A stretch of DNA of 63,463 nucleotides from Gemmatimonadota bacterium. GTDB taxonomy: Bacteria > Gemmatimonadota > Gemmatimonadetes > Gemmatimonadales > Gemmatimonadaceae. The notes beneath the pieces are model-generated. The model saw only the letters and a list, made by a program, of their open reading frames with translations, was not told the origin of the DNA and made no database searches. Location: positions 1 through 63,463 of the forward strand of contig JARIEV010000005.1 in the NCBI GenBank assembly GCA_031127225.1. The letters run 5' to 3'. The position numbers were made by a program, and so were the translations under genes. Below are positions 34,888-43,282 of the stretch, piece after piece. Within the stretch, counting starts at the first letter, position 1. Each line of letters starts with the position of its first letter.

Positions 34888-35475
34888 ATGGACGTCCTCG
34901 TTCGACTCGAGGCCCGTCCGGGCGATTCGCCGGTGTTAGCGCACGTGAACTCGATTCCCGTGCTCCCATTCGGTACCCGCTCGCGACGTGAAGTCGTGAC
35001 ACTGTACGGTGAAGCCAACGCGCAATCACTCGCGTTGGCCATCGCCGCCACGGTCGAGAGTGAGAAACTGGAAGCACACACCGGCGTCGTCCGCCACCTG
35101 GGTGTCTGGCCCGGCCGCGGCGCGGTCGGTGATGCGGCGTGGCGTGATGACGCCACCGGCCGGCTGATCACGCTCGATCTCGATATCCCGCTGCGTACAC
35201 TCGAGGCCCGCGCCGTCGAGTTGCTCGGTGCCTGCGGCGCCACGCTGCGTCGTGTCGCCGCCGGTCTCGCGATGCCGGACTGGCCCGAAGGCACCGAACG
35301 GGCGCTCAGCTTTTCCGTGGCCACAGCGTCCACCTCCATGCTCGCGTCAGCGGTTGCATCGGCTGCGGCATCGGCTGGCAACGACACCGCAGCGGACGAC
35401 GAGGCGGGCGCGGAATCCTGGCTCGACTCGCTCCGGCAGGCCGATGCCTACACCTATGACACCGAGGGTGACTGA
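34888..35475 (+). CDS. Conserved hypothetical cytoplasmic protein
   Basis: 195 residues from ATG 34888, supported by an AGGGAGG ribosome-binding site at 34873-34879; an ATG at 34813 would add 25 residues but lacks one. The protein has a folded-looking N-terminal part of about 130 residues (D-V-L-V-R-L-E-A-R-P, L-D-L-D-I-P-L-R-T-L-E-A-R-A) and an Ala/Ser/Asp-rich acidic tail. No signal peptide or helix is predicted. I do not recognise a family. A hairpin ends the unit 27 bp downstream. Confidence 0.6.
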   Translation: MDVLVRLEARPGDSPVLAHVNSIPVLPFGTRSRREVVTLYGEANAQSLALAIAATVESEKLEAHTGVVRHLGVWPGRGAVGDAAWRDDATGRLITLDLDIPLRTLEARAVELLGACGATLRRVAAGLAMPDWPEGTERALSFSVATASTSMLASAVASAAASAGNDTAADDEAGAESWLDSLRQADAYTYDTEGD

Positions 35476-35501
35476 TCACCTCTGCCTCGTCTGCGCAACA
35501 C

Positions 35502-35540
35502 GACGGGCCGCGAACACCCTCACGGTGATCGCGGCCCGTC
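35502..35540. terminator. Hairpin between convergent genes
   Basis: A 12-bp perfect stem (35502-35513 with 35529-35540) and 15-nt loop, between the stop of the plus-strand gene at 35475 and the thyX stop at 35569. No clear U-tract; may serve both strands. Confidence 0.65.
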
Positions 35541-35568
35541 TGTATTCGGCCGATGGTGCCGGCTCGCC

Positions 35569-36378
35569 TTACACCTTGTGGTAGCTGATGCGCGCCGCTT
35601 CCCGCCGGTCGGCGCCTTCGTAGATCTCGAAGTCACTGAAGAACGCCGGCGCTTCGTGTTGCAGCACGCGCAATGCCATCACCGCCAGCCGGCGGATTTC
35701 CAGCTCGGCCCCTTCACTGGACCGCAGCTCCAGCATGGTGCGCCACGCGCGGGCGTTGGCCGTGACCACGATCTTGGTTTCGGTGCTGTTCGGCAGCACG
35801 CCACGCGCCGCTTCCCGCGCCATTTTGCGGCGGTGCACCTTGTCGTCCACCCATGCGTAGCGCGTCATCAGCGCATCGACCAGCGCGATGTAGCTCTCCA
35901 CCGCGCTGGTCACCTGCGCCCGCCACGCCTGCTCGAGCGGGGCATCACCGATCATGGCCGGCGGCATCACGAACTGCGCATCGCTTTCGTCCACGTAGCG
36001 CTGCGACAGCTGCGAATACGCGAAGCCGGCGCGGTGGCGTACCAGTTCGTGGGTGAGCGAGCGGCTCACCCCCTCGAAGAGCAGGGAATAGTTGGCGTGT
36101 TCGAGCACGCTGCCATGTCCCTGTTTCTTGATGTTCTCGAGGTATTCGCGCGTGGAGCGTCCCGCCGGATTGCGCTGGCTCATGTAGCACAGACGCCCCG
36201 CGAATTCGGCCAGCCGCTCGCCGTCCGTGGACTCCCCGATCCACTGCACGGGCAGGTGGCTGGCCTCGGTGAACTGCGGACGGGAGAGCACGGTGATCGC
36301 GGGCTCGCGGAGAATCGCGGCGTCAGAGAGCGGCATGGAAGCGAAATCGGGGGAATGGAGCACGGGCTTGCGGCCCAC
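35569..36378 (-). CDS. thyX: Flavin-dependent thymidylate synthase
   Basis: 269 residues. It methylates dUMP to dTMP with methylenetetrahydrofolate, FAD and NADPH, replacing ThyA. The ThyX motif R114-H-R with following serines S122/S125 (R-H-R-A-G-F-A-Y-S-Q-L-S) is intact, along with H-G-S-V-L-E-H and R-x-x-L-P-N-S-T-E-T. The start is GTG 36378: a near-consensus TATTAT lies 6 nt before it, which fits a leaderless message; ATG 36336 is an alternative that removes 14 residues. No thyA is in the window. Confidence 0.95.
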   Translation of the reverse strand: MGRKPVLHSPDFASMPLSDAAILREPAITVLSRPQFTEASHLPVQWIGESTDGERLAEFAGRLCYMSQRNPAGRSTREYLENIKKQGHGSVLEHANYSLLFEGVSRSLTHELVRHRAGFAYSQLSQRYVDESDAQFVMPPAMIGDAPLEQAWRAQVTSAVESYIALVDALMTRYAWVDDKVHRRKMAREAARGVLPNSTETKIVVTANARAWRTMLELRSSEGAELEIRRLAVMALRVLQHEAPAFFSDFEIYEGADRREAARISYHKV

Positions 36379-36384
36379 CAGTCC

Positions 36385-36390
36385 ATAATA
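36385..36390 (-). promoter_or_regulatory. Predicted -10 element 6 nt before the thyX GTG start
   Basis: TATTAT on the minus strand (5 of 6 to TATAAT) ends 6 nt before GTG 36378. No Shine-Dalgarno sequence; a leaderless transcript is predicted. Confidence 0.42.
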
Positions 36391-36467
36391 TCGCCAAATC
36401 CGGCCCCGGCGTACCCATTATTCGATCGCGCTGGGGCAATCGCTCGGCGGTGCCTCCGCGGGCGGTA

Positions 36468-37610
36468 CTAGAACAGCTGCACCCACGAGCGGTGCTTCGA
36501 GCGCGCCGGCTGGCCGAGGGCGCCCAGCGCCTGATTGACCGCGCACTGCGAAAAGGTGAGCGCCGCGTTGCCGGTGATGGACGTTGTCTGGTTATCCGCA
36601 TTCCGCGAGACGACCGACCCGAAGATCTTTGTCGTGCCCAGGGCGACGAGCTCGTCGCGGACGAGAATGATGCCGGCAAAGGTAAAGTTGCCGTTGATGC
36701 GCAGGCTGCCATCAACGATCAGGATTCCCTGTCCGCGGCCCGACGACAACGAAAGGTCGCCCGCTGAATAAATGATGGGGAAATAGCTCTGGCAGCCCAC
36801 CACGACGCCCCCGCCGGTCCGGCTCGGCTCGCCCCAGTTGTTGCTGCCGTAGGTGCACGCGCTCGCACTCCCCGACGGCGATGGATTGGAGGAGCTCGTG
36901 GCACTGATGTTGGCGCGGGCCGCGAGGGACGCCCACGTCTCGCCGCCGAAGGTCGTGAGGGCCCCGGCGCTGCTCAGTGAGGCATCAGCTCTGTTGCCAC
37001 CGACCGTCAGCGTTTTTGGGCCTTGCACCGAATCGACACTCGCGCCCGGCTTGTAGCTGATGGCAAACGTGTCGCGCGCCGCTGCACAGCCGGTCCACCC
37101 CGTGGGGGGGGTATTCTTGCCGGATACCGCCGCCGATCCCTGCATATCGATGTTCCCCAGCAACGCCAGCGCGCCGCCCGGAATCATGGTGGGCGCCGAC
37201 ATGCGCACCAGCATCGCCACCTGCCGCTGCGATTCCAGCTGCCCGTTCCCCACGCTCGAACGCCCCAGCGAGCTCACAAGGAATGTGGTCCCGTTCAGGC
37301 GCATCACCGCCACCCGCGCGGTATCACCGGTGACGACGGCCACTTTGCTCGAGTCGATCGCGCCCACGGCCATCGTACCGCGCGTGGACGGCCAGCTCTC
37401 CAGCGTGCCGTTCAGCCCGTACTCGGCAATCGTGAGGGCGCGTTGCTGCATCAGCATGTTCCGCCCGGCCTTGAACTCCTGCATCGTGCCCATCACCGCG
37501 CTCGTGGAAAGCACGGCCAGCAGAATCATGGCGATGAGCACCAGCAGCAGGGCGCTCCCACGACGGGTACGGCGCCGTTGGCGCGGCGCGATCTGAGAAC
37601 GGACGGTCAT
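36468..37610 (-). CDS. Type IV pilus PilX/GspK-like minor pilin protein
   Basis: 380 residues. N-terminal prepilin-like region R-R-T-R-R-G with the hydrophobic helix S-A-L-L-L-V-L-I-A-M-I-L directly after the predicted cleavage glycine. It lacks the glutamate at mature position 5, as is usual for PilX/GspK tip subunits. The body is a beta-rich domain with two or three cysteines (W-T-G-C, S-A-C-T-Y, V-V-G-C) and ends with a segment resembling polymer-forming proteins (I-L-I-V-D-G-S-L-R-I-N-G-N). Last gene of the four-gene minor pilin operon; its ATG overlaps the preceding stop (ATGA). Confidence 0.78.
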   Translation of the reverse strand: MTVRSQIAPRQRRRTRRGSALLLVLIAMILLAVLSTSAVMGTMQEFKAGRNMLMQQRALTIAEYGLNGTLESWPSTRGTMAVGAIDSSKVAVVTGDTARVAVMRLNGTTFLVSSLGRSSVGNGQLESQRQVAMLVRMSAPTMIPGGALALLGNIDMQGSAAVSGKNTPPTGWTGCAAARDTFAISYKPGASVDSVQGPKTLTVGGNRADASLSSAGALTTFGGETWASLAARANISATSSSNPSPSGSASACTYGSNNWGEPSRTGGGVVVGCQSYFPIIYSAGDLSLSSGRGQGILIVDGSLRINGNFTFAGIILVRDELVALGTTKIFGSVVSRNADNQTTSITGNAALTFSQCAVNQALGALGQPARSKHRSWVQLF

Positions 37611-38512
37611 CGGCGGTTCCGGAGCGCGACACTGATCGTTAACGAATCCTGCACCGACGTCGTCCCTGACCCCACGACGCCGGAGCTGCGCTCACCATCG
37701 GCGCGCGCGGTGACATCGATGCGCGCGATGCTGCGTGACGAGGCGACGGCGGTGATGGCGGTCCCGACGCTGTCGTACATCGCAAAGCCAAGGCCGCCGG
37801 TGCCGGCCGCACTGGCCGCCTGGAAGGGGCCGGCAATGGGCACCGCCGTTCCCCACGCGCCGGCGGTGTACTCGGTGCGCTCGAGGTAGCTGTTCCCCGA
37901 CGCTTGCGTGGCCAGGGCGTAGCGGGTGGTGCGCAGCAGCCGCAGCGCCGAGCCCGCGAGCACTGAGTCGGCGAGCGTCGGGGTCACGGTCAGGCGGGTG
38001 CGTGCCTTGGCGGCATCGAGCGCGGCGTCGAGATACGGCGACGCGGGACAATAGGTGGTGCTGCTCGCGATCGCCGTGATGCGATGCGACGACCAGAATT
38101 CACCCTTCACGCCGGAGGAGTCGCTGCGCAGCACCACCACCGTGTCACCCACGGCCGGATCGGACGTCCAGCTGGACAGCTGGATTCGGCCCATGTTGGC
38201 CGGCGCGAGATCGAGCTGCGTCCGTGACGGGGTGGCACACACCACCGCCGACCCCAGCATGTTGCGGAACGTGATGGACATCTTGTTGAAGGTCACCACG
38301 TCGCCGCCCGCCGACGACACCGCCCGCAGCTCCGCCGACATCACGTTTACCGCGGTGCGCAATTCGCGGCGGACATCCATCTGCTGCGTGGTACGCTGGT
38401 AGAAGCGCTGCTGCCCCATCATGACCGTAGCCACGAGCGTCCCGAGCAAACCCAGGATCGTCATCGTGATCAACAATTCGACCAGGGTGAAGCCGCGCCG
38501 GCCGGTGCTCAT
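37607..38512 (-). CDS. PilW/GspJ-like minor prepilin
   Basis: 301 residues from ATG 38512. The type IV prepilin signature is clear: R-R-G then F-T-L-V-E-L-L-I-T-M-T, with glutamate at mature position 5 and a long hydrophobic helix. The body resembles PilW/GspJ (A-V-N-V-M-S-A-E-L-R-A-V near residue 50) and has three cysteines. It would be processed by a PilD-type peptidase, which is not in the window. Both ends overlap neighbours by ATGA, consistent with equal expression of the tip-complex subunits. Confidence 0.85.
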   Translation of the reverse strand: MSTGRRGFTLVELLITMTILGLLGTLVATVMMGQQRFYQRTTQQMDVRRELRTAVNVMSAELRAVSSAGGDVVTFNKMSITFRNMLGSAVVCATPSRTQLDLAPANMGRIQLSSWTSDPAVGDTVVVLRSDSSGVKGEFWSSHRITAIASSTTYCPASPYLDAALDAAKARTRLTVTPTLADSVLAGSALRLLRTTRYALATQASGNSYLERTEYTAGAWGTAVPIAGPFQAASAAGTGGLGFAMYDSVGTAITAVASSRSIARIDVTARADGERSSGVVGSGTTSVQDSLTISVALRNRR

Positions 38513-38904
38513 CGGCAGGCCACCATCGTCGTGTACACGATCGGGGTGGCTTGCCGCGGAATGGTCACCGTGACCCGCACGGTGGCTGTGCTGACGCCCT
38601 GCGTAACGAGCCACGATTCCTGAATTCCTTTGGTGGTACGGGTGGCGGAGGCCACGCCGGCCAAGGCCAGATTGGCGCACGACAGACTGGACAGCGAGTC
38701 CAGCCGGGCCTGTGCGACGGCCGCGGCCACCGTCTGGCGCCGCCCGCCGCCCACTTGCTTGGCGATCGCGTTCGAGGTGCTGAGCAGCCCGCCGATGGCG
38801 ACCATCAGCAGCACGAAGGCGATCAACACTTCGATGATCGACGCCCCGCGCCGCGGGCGCGGGCATGTGGGGGGCGTGCGTCCGCTGCCCATGGCGCGGC
38901 TCAC
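38509..38904 (-). CDS. PilV/GspI-like minor prepilin
   Basis: 131 residues from GTG 38904, chosen because it overlaps the preceding stop (GTGA); ATG 38892 is four codons later. Prepilin signature R-R-G then A-S-I-I-E-V-L-I-A-F-V with glutamate at mature position 5. The rest is short, with two cysteines (L-S-C-A-N, V-A-C-R at the very C-terminus) that could pair. It matches PilV/GspI in size and order within the cluster. Confidence 0.82.
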   Translation of the reverse strand: MSRAMGSGRTPPTCPRPRRGASIIEVLIAFVLLMVAIGGLLSTSNAIAKQVGGGRRQTVAAAVAQARLDSLSSLSCANLALAGVASATRTTKGIQESWLVTQGVSTATVRVTVTIPRQATPIVYTTMVACR

Positions 38905-39410
38905 AGGCGGCACCCGCGCCGCAACACCACGCCGGCGCCGCTCACGCACACCGTGTCGGCGTAGGCGCCCACGGTGAGTTGGTACTTGGCGATCGTGGCC
39001 CGCACCGGGGTCACGAGGCCGCGGGCGTCGAATACCACGGACGTCGGGGCGCCATCGAGTGCAACGAGGCTCGTCCCGAACGTGGCGCTCATGAGCGCGG
39101 GGCGCATCACGGTCGTGGAGGCGCTGGTGAGTCCACTGAGCACCGTCACGCCCACGGCGTTCCCGCTCAGGGAGAGCGTGGCCTGTTTGCCCTTCTGCAT
39201 GGCCGAGGCGCGCGCGGTCGCGAACGACGCTTCGAGGAGGTCGTGGCTCGCGCGCAACGTGGTCCGTGCCTTGAGTTCGGTGAGTCGCGGCACGGTGAAC
39301 ATCGCCAAAACCCCCATGATCACAATGACCAAGAGGACTTCCGGGAGGGTGAACCCGCGGCGGGGGGGCGGCAAAAAATGTGTCGGCAACGTGAATGGCA
39401 GTGTCGGCAT
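38901..39410 (-). CDS. GspH/FimT-like prepilin
   Basis: About 169 residues from ATG 39410. The prepilin signature is P-R-R-G then F-T-L-P-E-V-L-L-V-I-V-I, with glutamate at mature position 5. Downstream A-R-A-S-A-M-Q-K-G-K and V-F-D-A-R-G-L-V-T fit the GspH/FimT family, including a C-terminal C-V-S-G-A-G...R-R-G-C-R-L cysteine pair. First gene of the operon GspH-PilV-PilW-PilX. A GTG at 39425 in frame is an alternative start. No secretin, ATPase or major pilin gene lies in this window, so the machinery is encoded elsewhere. Confidence 0.85.
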   Translation of the reverse strand: MPTLPFTLPTHFLPPPRRGFTLPEVLLVIVIMGVLAMFTVPRLTELKARTTLRASHDLLEASFATARASAMQKGKQATLSLSGNAVGVTVLSGLTSASTTVMRPALMSATFGTSLVALDGAPTSVVFDARGLVTPVRATIAKYQLTVGAYADTVCVSGAGVVLRRGCRL

Positions 39411-39599
39411 TAGACGACCGGACACACACCCGCGTTACGTGCGGAGATGAAATGTTTTGCCGGGGGAACGGCTGGTCGTGCCAGCGTTCCCGTTCCAGCG
39501 GCCGAGGCGGACCGACTCAAAACCGGAAAAACGATTCGTTTATGAGAAGGTGGCGCGTATTTGGCAGTAAACTGTCGCAGTAGTGCAACGATAAACCGG

Positions 39600-41237
39600 C
39601 TATGACGCGATGCCGTCCAACCGGAACCGGTTCCACGTCCGGGAACGCTCGATGTCGTCCAGCACCACCCGCGCTTCGGCCGGTAGCGCCGGCGCCTCGG
39701 GGTCATGCCGCAGGATCCCGATGGACTGATCCCCGTCGCGTGCCACCTTGCACCCCGGGTTGAGCACCCCCGACGGGTCCGCGGCCTCCTTCACGTGCGC
39801 AAACGCGGCGCGCGCCTCGAGGCTCCACAGCCGGTCCAGCAGCGGGGCGCGCAGGCGCCCGTCCCCGTGTTCCCCCGCCAGCGTCCCTCCCAGCGCCGCC
39901 GTGAGCTCACACACGTGGTCCAGCACGCCGTGCACGCGGTCGCGCCAGCCGGACTCGGTCACGTCCACCAGCGGATTCACATGCGCGTGTGCGTCGCCCG
40001 CATGACCGAAGATCACCCCACGTATGCCGAACCGGTCCAGCGCGCGACGCACCCCGCGCACGTAATCGGGGAAGCGATCCGGGGGGACGCAGCCGTCCTC
40101 GATGAACTGCATGGAGCGCAGGCGCGGTGCGAGGCGCGAGAGGATCGGGCTGGCCGCGTGCCGCAGCGCCCAGAGTCGGTGCTCCTCGTCGGCCGATACC
40201 GCGGTGTGCACCGCCCGCGCACCGTGCCCCTGTGCGCGCGCCGCCAGGCGGGTCACCGCGTGGAGGGCCTCGCCGGCCGTCTCGCCTTCCACCTCCATCA
40301 GCAGCACCGCCTCCGCGTCCAGCGGGATCCCCGTCGGACCGTCCGTCTCGGCCACATCGAGGAAGGTGCGGTCGAGCAGCTCGCAGGCGGTGGCGCCGTC
40401 AAAATGGGCCGACACCGCACAGTCGGTGGCGGCTTCGAGCGTGTCGAAGGTGGCCAGCACGGTCGCCGTGGCGCCCGCGACCGGGATGAGCGCCAGCTCC
40501 ACCTCGGTGAAGAGCGCCAGCGTCCCCTCGCTCCCCACCAGCAGGTCCACGAGATGGCCCTCGGGGCGCAGGGCCGCCGCAATCGCGTACCCCGACGATT
40601 CCTTGCGCACGCCGGGATGCGTCAGGGCCTGCGCCGGGATCGCCCCCCCCACCTGCTCGCCGATCTGCCGCAGCGCAGCGGCCAGTCGGCGAACCGCCGG
40701 TACACCGACCGGCCACGGGGCGTCGCGCCGCACCCACACGTCGGTGCCGTCGTCGAAGACGCACCGCACCGCCGTGACCCACGGGCGCGTGGCCCCGAAC
40801 CGCAGCGTCCGGGCGCCGGCGGCGTTGGCGCCGACCATACCGCCGATCGTGCAGAAGCGCCCGCTGGACGGATCCACCGGGAAGCGCAGCCCGCACCGGC
40901 GCGCCGCGTCGTCGATCTCGCCGCGCGTGGCCCCGGCGCCGGTCCGGATCCGGCGCGCGTCGGTGTCCACCGCCCCCACGTGGCGCAGCCGGCTCAGGTC
41001 AACTATGACGCCCGGTCCCACCGCACCGGCGGCCATCCCGCTGCCCGAGCCGCGCGGGATCAGCGCGATCCCCTCGCGCTTGCTCCAGCGCACCAGCGCC
41101 GGCACGTCATCCGCGTCGGCCGGGACCGCGACCGCTGCCGGAACACAGCGGGCGATCCCCGCCCCTTCGGCGTAGAGCGCGCGGGCCAGCAGATCGGTGC
41201 GAAACACACCGCGGAACTCCGGAGGAGAATCGATCAC
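39600..41237 (-). CDS. FAD-binding oxidoreductase, GlcD/D-lactate dehydrogenase type
   Basis: About 545 residues from GTG 41237, which has a TTGGAGG ribosome-binding site; the frame extends 23 codons further without one. The N-terminal PCMH flavin domain shows V-P-A-D-A-D-D-V, I-P-R-G-S-G-S-G-M-A-A-G and G-G-M-V-G-A-N-A-A-G; the C-terminal GlcD-type domain ends in G-E-H-G-D-G-R-L and P-S-G-V-L-N-P-G-C-K. It probably oxidises a 2-hydroxyacid such as glycolate or D-lactate. There are no fused Fe-S cysteine motifs and no GlcE/GlcF partner nearby, so the electron acceptor is unclear. Confidence 0.9.
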   Translation of the reverse strand: MIDSPPEFRGVFRTDLLARALYAEGAGIARCVPAAVAVPADADDVPALVRWSKREGIALIPRGSGSGMAAGAVGPGVIVDLSRLRHVGAVDTDARRIRTGAGATRGEIDDAARRCGLRFPVDPSSGRFCTIGGMVGANAAGARTLRFGATRPWVTAVRCVFDDGTDVWVRRDAPWPVGVPAVRRLAAALRQIGEQVGGAIPAQALTHPGVRKESSGYAIAAALRPEGHLVDLLVGSEGTLALFTEVELALIPVAGATATVLATFDTLEAATDCAVSAHFDGATACELLDRTFLDVAETDGPTGIPLDAEAVLLMEVEGETAGEALHAVTRLAARAQGHGARAVHTAVSADEEHRLWALRHAASPILSRLAPRLRSMQFIEDGCVPPDRFPDYVRGVRRALDRFGIRGVIFGHAGDAHAHVNPLVDVTESGWRDRVHGVLDHVCELTAALGGTLAGEHGDGRLRAPLLDRLWSLEARAAFAHVKEAADPSGVLNPGCKVARDGDQSIGILRHDPEAPALPAEARVVLDDIERSRTWNRFRLDGIAS

Positions 41238-41353
41238 CCTCCAACCTCGTGTCCTGCCGTCCCGTGCGGCAAGTCCGCGGCGGGCCCGTTCTGTGCCGGC
41301 GCGCACACGACGTTGCGCTCACCCGTGCGCTCACGCACCTGCGCCGGCTGTCG

Positions 41354-41359
41354 TATCTT
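41354..41359 (+). promoter_or_regulatory. Predicted -10 element 7 nt before the squalene-synthase-like gene
   Basis: TATCTT ends exactly 7 nt before the ATG at 41367; the spacer is CCCGCCC, so there is no ribosome-binding site. Leaderless transcript predicted. Confidence 0.42.
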
Positions 41360-41366
41360 CCCGCCC

Positions 41367-42434
41367 ATGACTCTGCCGACCGCCGTCTCCGCCGCGCTGG
41401 CCCAGCGCGATGCCGCCCGCTTCTGCGTGGCGATCCTGCCGGCGGTGTCCCGCACCTTCGCCCTCGGCATCAAGGTGCTTCCCGGGGCGCTCGGACAGGC
41501 GGTCCTCGACGCCTATCTGCTGTGCCGGATCGCCGACACGGTCGAGGATGCGCCGTCGGTCGATCCGCAGGTCAAGGCTGCGCTGTTTGACGACTTCCTG
41601 GCGGCCTTCGATGACGCCGCGGCGCTCGCGCGGTTTCTGCAGGGGGTGAAGCCGCTCGTCGGCGACGAGGCGCATTTGGCGCTCACGCTCAACGCCGATC
41701 TCGTGTTCGCCCACTTCTCGGTACTGCCGCCCAAAACGCGCGCCGTCGTGCAGAAGTGGGTCGCGGAGATGGCGATCGGCATGCGCAAGTTCGTGCTGCT
41801 GTATCCCGACGGCATCCGCATCCAGACCATCGAGGAATACAAAGAGTACTGCTACTACGTGGCGGGAACGGTGGGCTACATGCTCACCGATTTGTGGCAC
41901 GAGCACTCGAGTAGCATCGGCGCCAAGCGCTACGCGATTCTGCGCGAGCGGTGCCGCGCGTTCGCCGAGGCGCTGCAGACGGTGAACATCCTGAAGGATG
42001 TCGCGGTCGATGCGGAGAAGGAGAACTCGGTGTACGTACCCGAGGAACTGCTGCGCGCGCACGGCAGCTCGCAAAGCCGCATTCTCGCGCCCGAGCTCAT
42101 CGCGAAGAATCGCGAAGCGCTCACGCAGCTCATCCAGCTGGCATGGCACGATCTGGAAGAGGCGCGCATGTATCTGCTGCTCATTCCGCGGCGCGCCATC
42201 TCGATTCGTCTCTTCTGTATTCTGCCGCTGTTGCTGGCCTACGCCACGCTGCGCGATCTGGTGAAGAGCAACGCCATGCTCGAGCCGGGTGGCTCGGTGA
42301 AGATCTCGCGTCGCGAAGTGAAGTCGCTGCTGATGACCGGCTCCATGCTCGTGATGAGCAACATGGGCGTGCGCTGGCTGGTGGAACGGGTGCGCCGGCG
42401 CGCCTTCGTGCTGGAGCTGGTTACCGCGCCGTAA
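41367..42434 (+). CDS. Squalene synthase-like trans-isoprenyl diphosphate synthase
   Basis: 355 residues. Two Asp-rich metal motifs are present: D57-T-V-E-D61 and D211-V-A-V-D215 (within N-I-L-K-D), plus Y-C-Y-Y-V-A-G-T-V-G at 161-170. The C-terminal R-L-F-C-I-L-P (281-287) and G-G-S-V-K-I-S-R-R-E (308-317) correspond to regions of eukaryotic squalene synthase that bacterial CrtB phytoene synthases lack, and the residue spacing matches the eukaryotic enzyme closely. It should condense two farnesyl diphosphates head to head to squalene or a related C30 product. No hopanoid, sterol or carotenoid gene is adjacent. It ends overlapping the next gene by 14 bp, tail to tail. Confidence 0.9.
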   Translation: MTLPTAVSAALAQRDAARFCVAILPAVSRTFALGIKVLPGALGQAVLDAYLLCRIADTVEDAPSVDPQVKAALFDDFLAAFDDAAALARFLQGVKPLVGDEAHLALTLNADLVFAHFSVLPPKTRAVVQKWVAEMAIGMRKFVLLYPDGIRIQTIEEYKEYCYYVAGTVGYMLTDLWHEHSSSIGAKRYAILRERCRAFAEALQTVNILKDVAVDAEKENSVYVPEELLRAHGSSQSRILAPELIAKNREALTQLIQLAWHDLEEARMYLLLIPRRAISIRLFCILPLLLAYATLRDLVKSNAMLEPGGSVKISRREVKSLLMTGSMLVMSNMGVRWLVERVRRRAFVLELVTAP

Positions 42435-43236
42435 TCTGCTCGACCACTTTCTGCAGCAGGTTGGGCGACTCTTTCATGCGATCCTGCTCCAGCTCGTCGA
42501 GGAGCTGCTCGATGCGCAGATGCATGCGGTCGACCGCGTTGCGATAGGCGCGTCGCAGCGCGCGCCAGCCGAGAAACCCACCGCCGCCGACGAAGGCGGT
42601 GAGGCCGGCGAGGATGCCGGTGCCGGCGCCGGTGCTGACCAGAACAAGCACCGGAACCGCGATGCCGGCATAGAGCAATCCGAGCGCGATCACCAGCGCC
42701 ACGGCCTGATTGCGCTGCATGCGGCGCATCCCGGCGATGTCCGCATCGAGTCGCACTACGCTGCGCGCGCTGTCGATCGCCGTGACGCTGGCCGTTACCT
42801 GATCCACCCGCACGAGATCGAAGCGCCGGCCGCCCACGCCGAACGAGCGCAGAAAATTGCCGAACGGATCGTGGCGTGGCTCCCAGCTTTGGCGGTTGCC
42901 AACGCGACGACGTGTCGAGAGCGATTCCATGCGCGGCATCCATGCATCGAGCCGACGCAGGATGTCGTCGGGCGTGCCGGGCACCGTGCGCTGCGCGCCC
43001 AGTGACGCCGGTCCGAGACTGTCGAGCAGCGGGCCCGTTTCGATCTCCGTCATGGGCAAGCGCGCCCGTTCCTCGGCGAGCGCCTGCCGCACGTGCGCCG
43101 CGTCGAGCCCCACCTCCTTGGCAATGTCGAGCAGCCGCTCGTCCGAGACGCGCTCGTCGGTCTCGCCGCTGGTGGTTTGCAGTTCGCTGGCGCGGGCGAG
43201 CACACGCTCGAGCGCCGTCCGGGGAATATCGGTCAT
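42421..43236 (-). CDS. Membrane protein of unknown function
   Basis: 271 residues. The N-terminal 60 residues are charged and helical (E-R-V-L-A-R-A-S-E-L, A-H-V-R-Q-A-L-A-E-E). A central soluble part follows, then a hydrophobic stretch around residues 175-220 (V-A-L-V-I-A-L-G-L-L-Y-A-G-I-A and G-A-G-T-G-I-L-A-G-L) that should form two helices, and a C-terminal amphipathic helix (R-M-H-L-R-I-E-Q-L-L-D-E-L-E). No family recognised. Last gene of the minus-strand block beginning at 46162, 34 bp after the lipoprotein-like gene. Confidence 0.62.
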   Translation of the reverse strand: MTDIPRTALERVLARASELQTTSGETDERVSDERLLDIAKEVGLDAAHVRQALAEERARLPMTEIETGPLLDSLGPASLGAQRTVPGTPDDILRRLDAWMPRMESLSTRRRVGNRQSWEPRHDPFGNFLRSFGVGGRRFDLVRVDQVTASVTAIDSARSVVRLDADIAGMRRMQRNQAVALVIALGLLYAGIAVPVLVLVSTGAGTGILAGLTAFVGGGGFLGWRALRRAYRNAVDRMHLRIEQLLDELEQDRMKESPNLLQKVVEQITAR

Positions 43237-43260
43237 GGATCAGGAAGGTCTGATGAGGCT

Positions 43261-43282
43261 CAGATACCGCTCAGATACCGCT
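43261..43282. repeat. Tandem 11-bp duplication at a gene end
   Basis: Two perfect copies of CAGATACCGCT, the second containing most of the stop region of the 386-residue gene. A short local duplication, probably without function. Confidence 0.75.

Noticed and set aside
32283-35387. A 1034-residue DUF1800 protein
   Set aside because: The first 394 codons run antisense to two plus-strand genes; the signal peptide and ribosome-binding site place the start at 34205.
39470-39500. TGGCACG-like sequence before the pseudopilin operon as a sigma-54 promoter
   Set aside because: The GG-to-GC spacing is 8 instead of 10 bp and the TTGC half is missing.
39705-41366. Extension of the squalene-synthase-like frame upstream by 554 codons
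   Set aside because: This part is the reverse of the flavin oxidase gene; the family N-terminus starts at 41367 next to a promoter-like hexamer.
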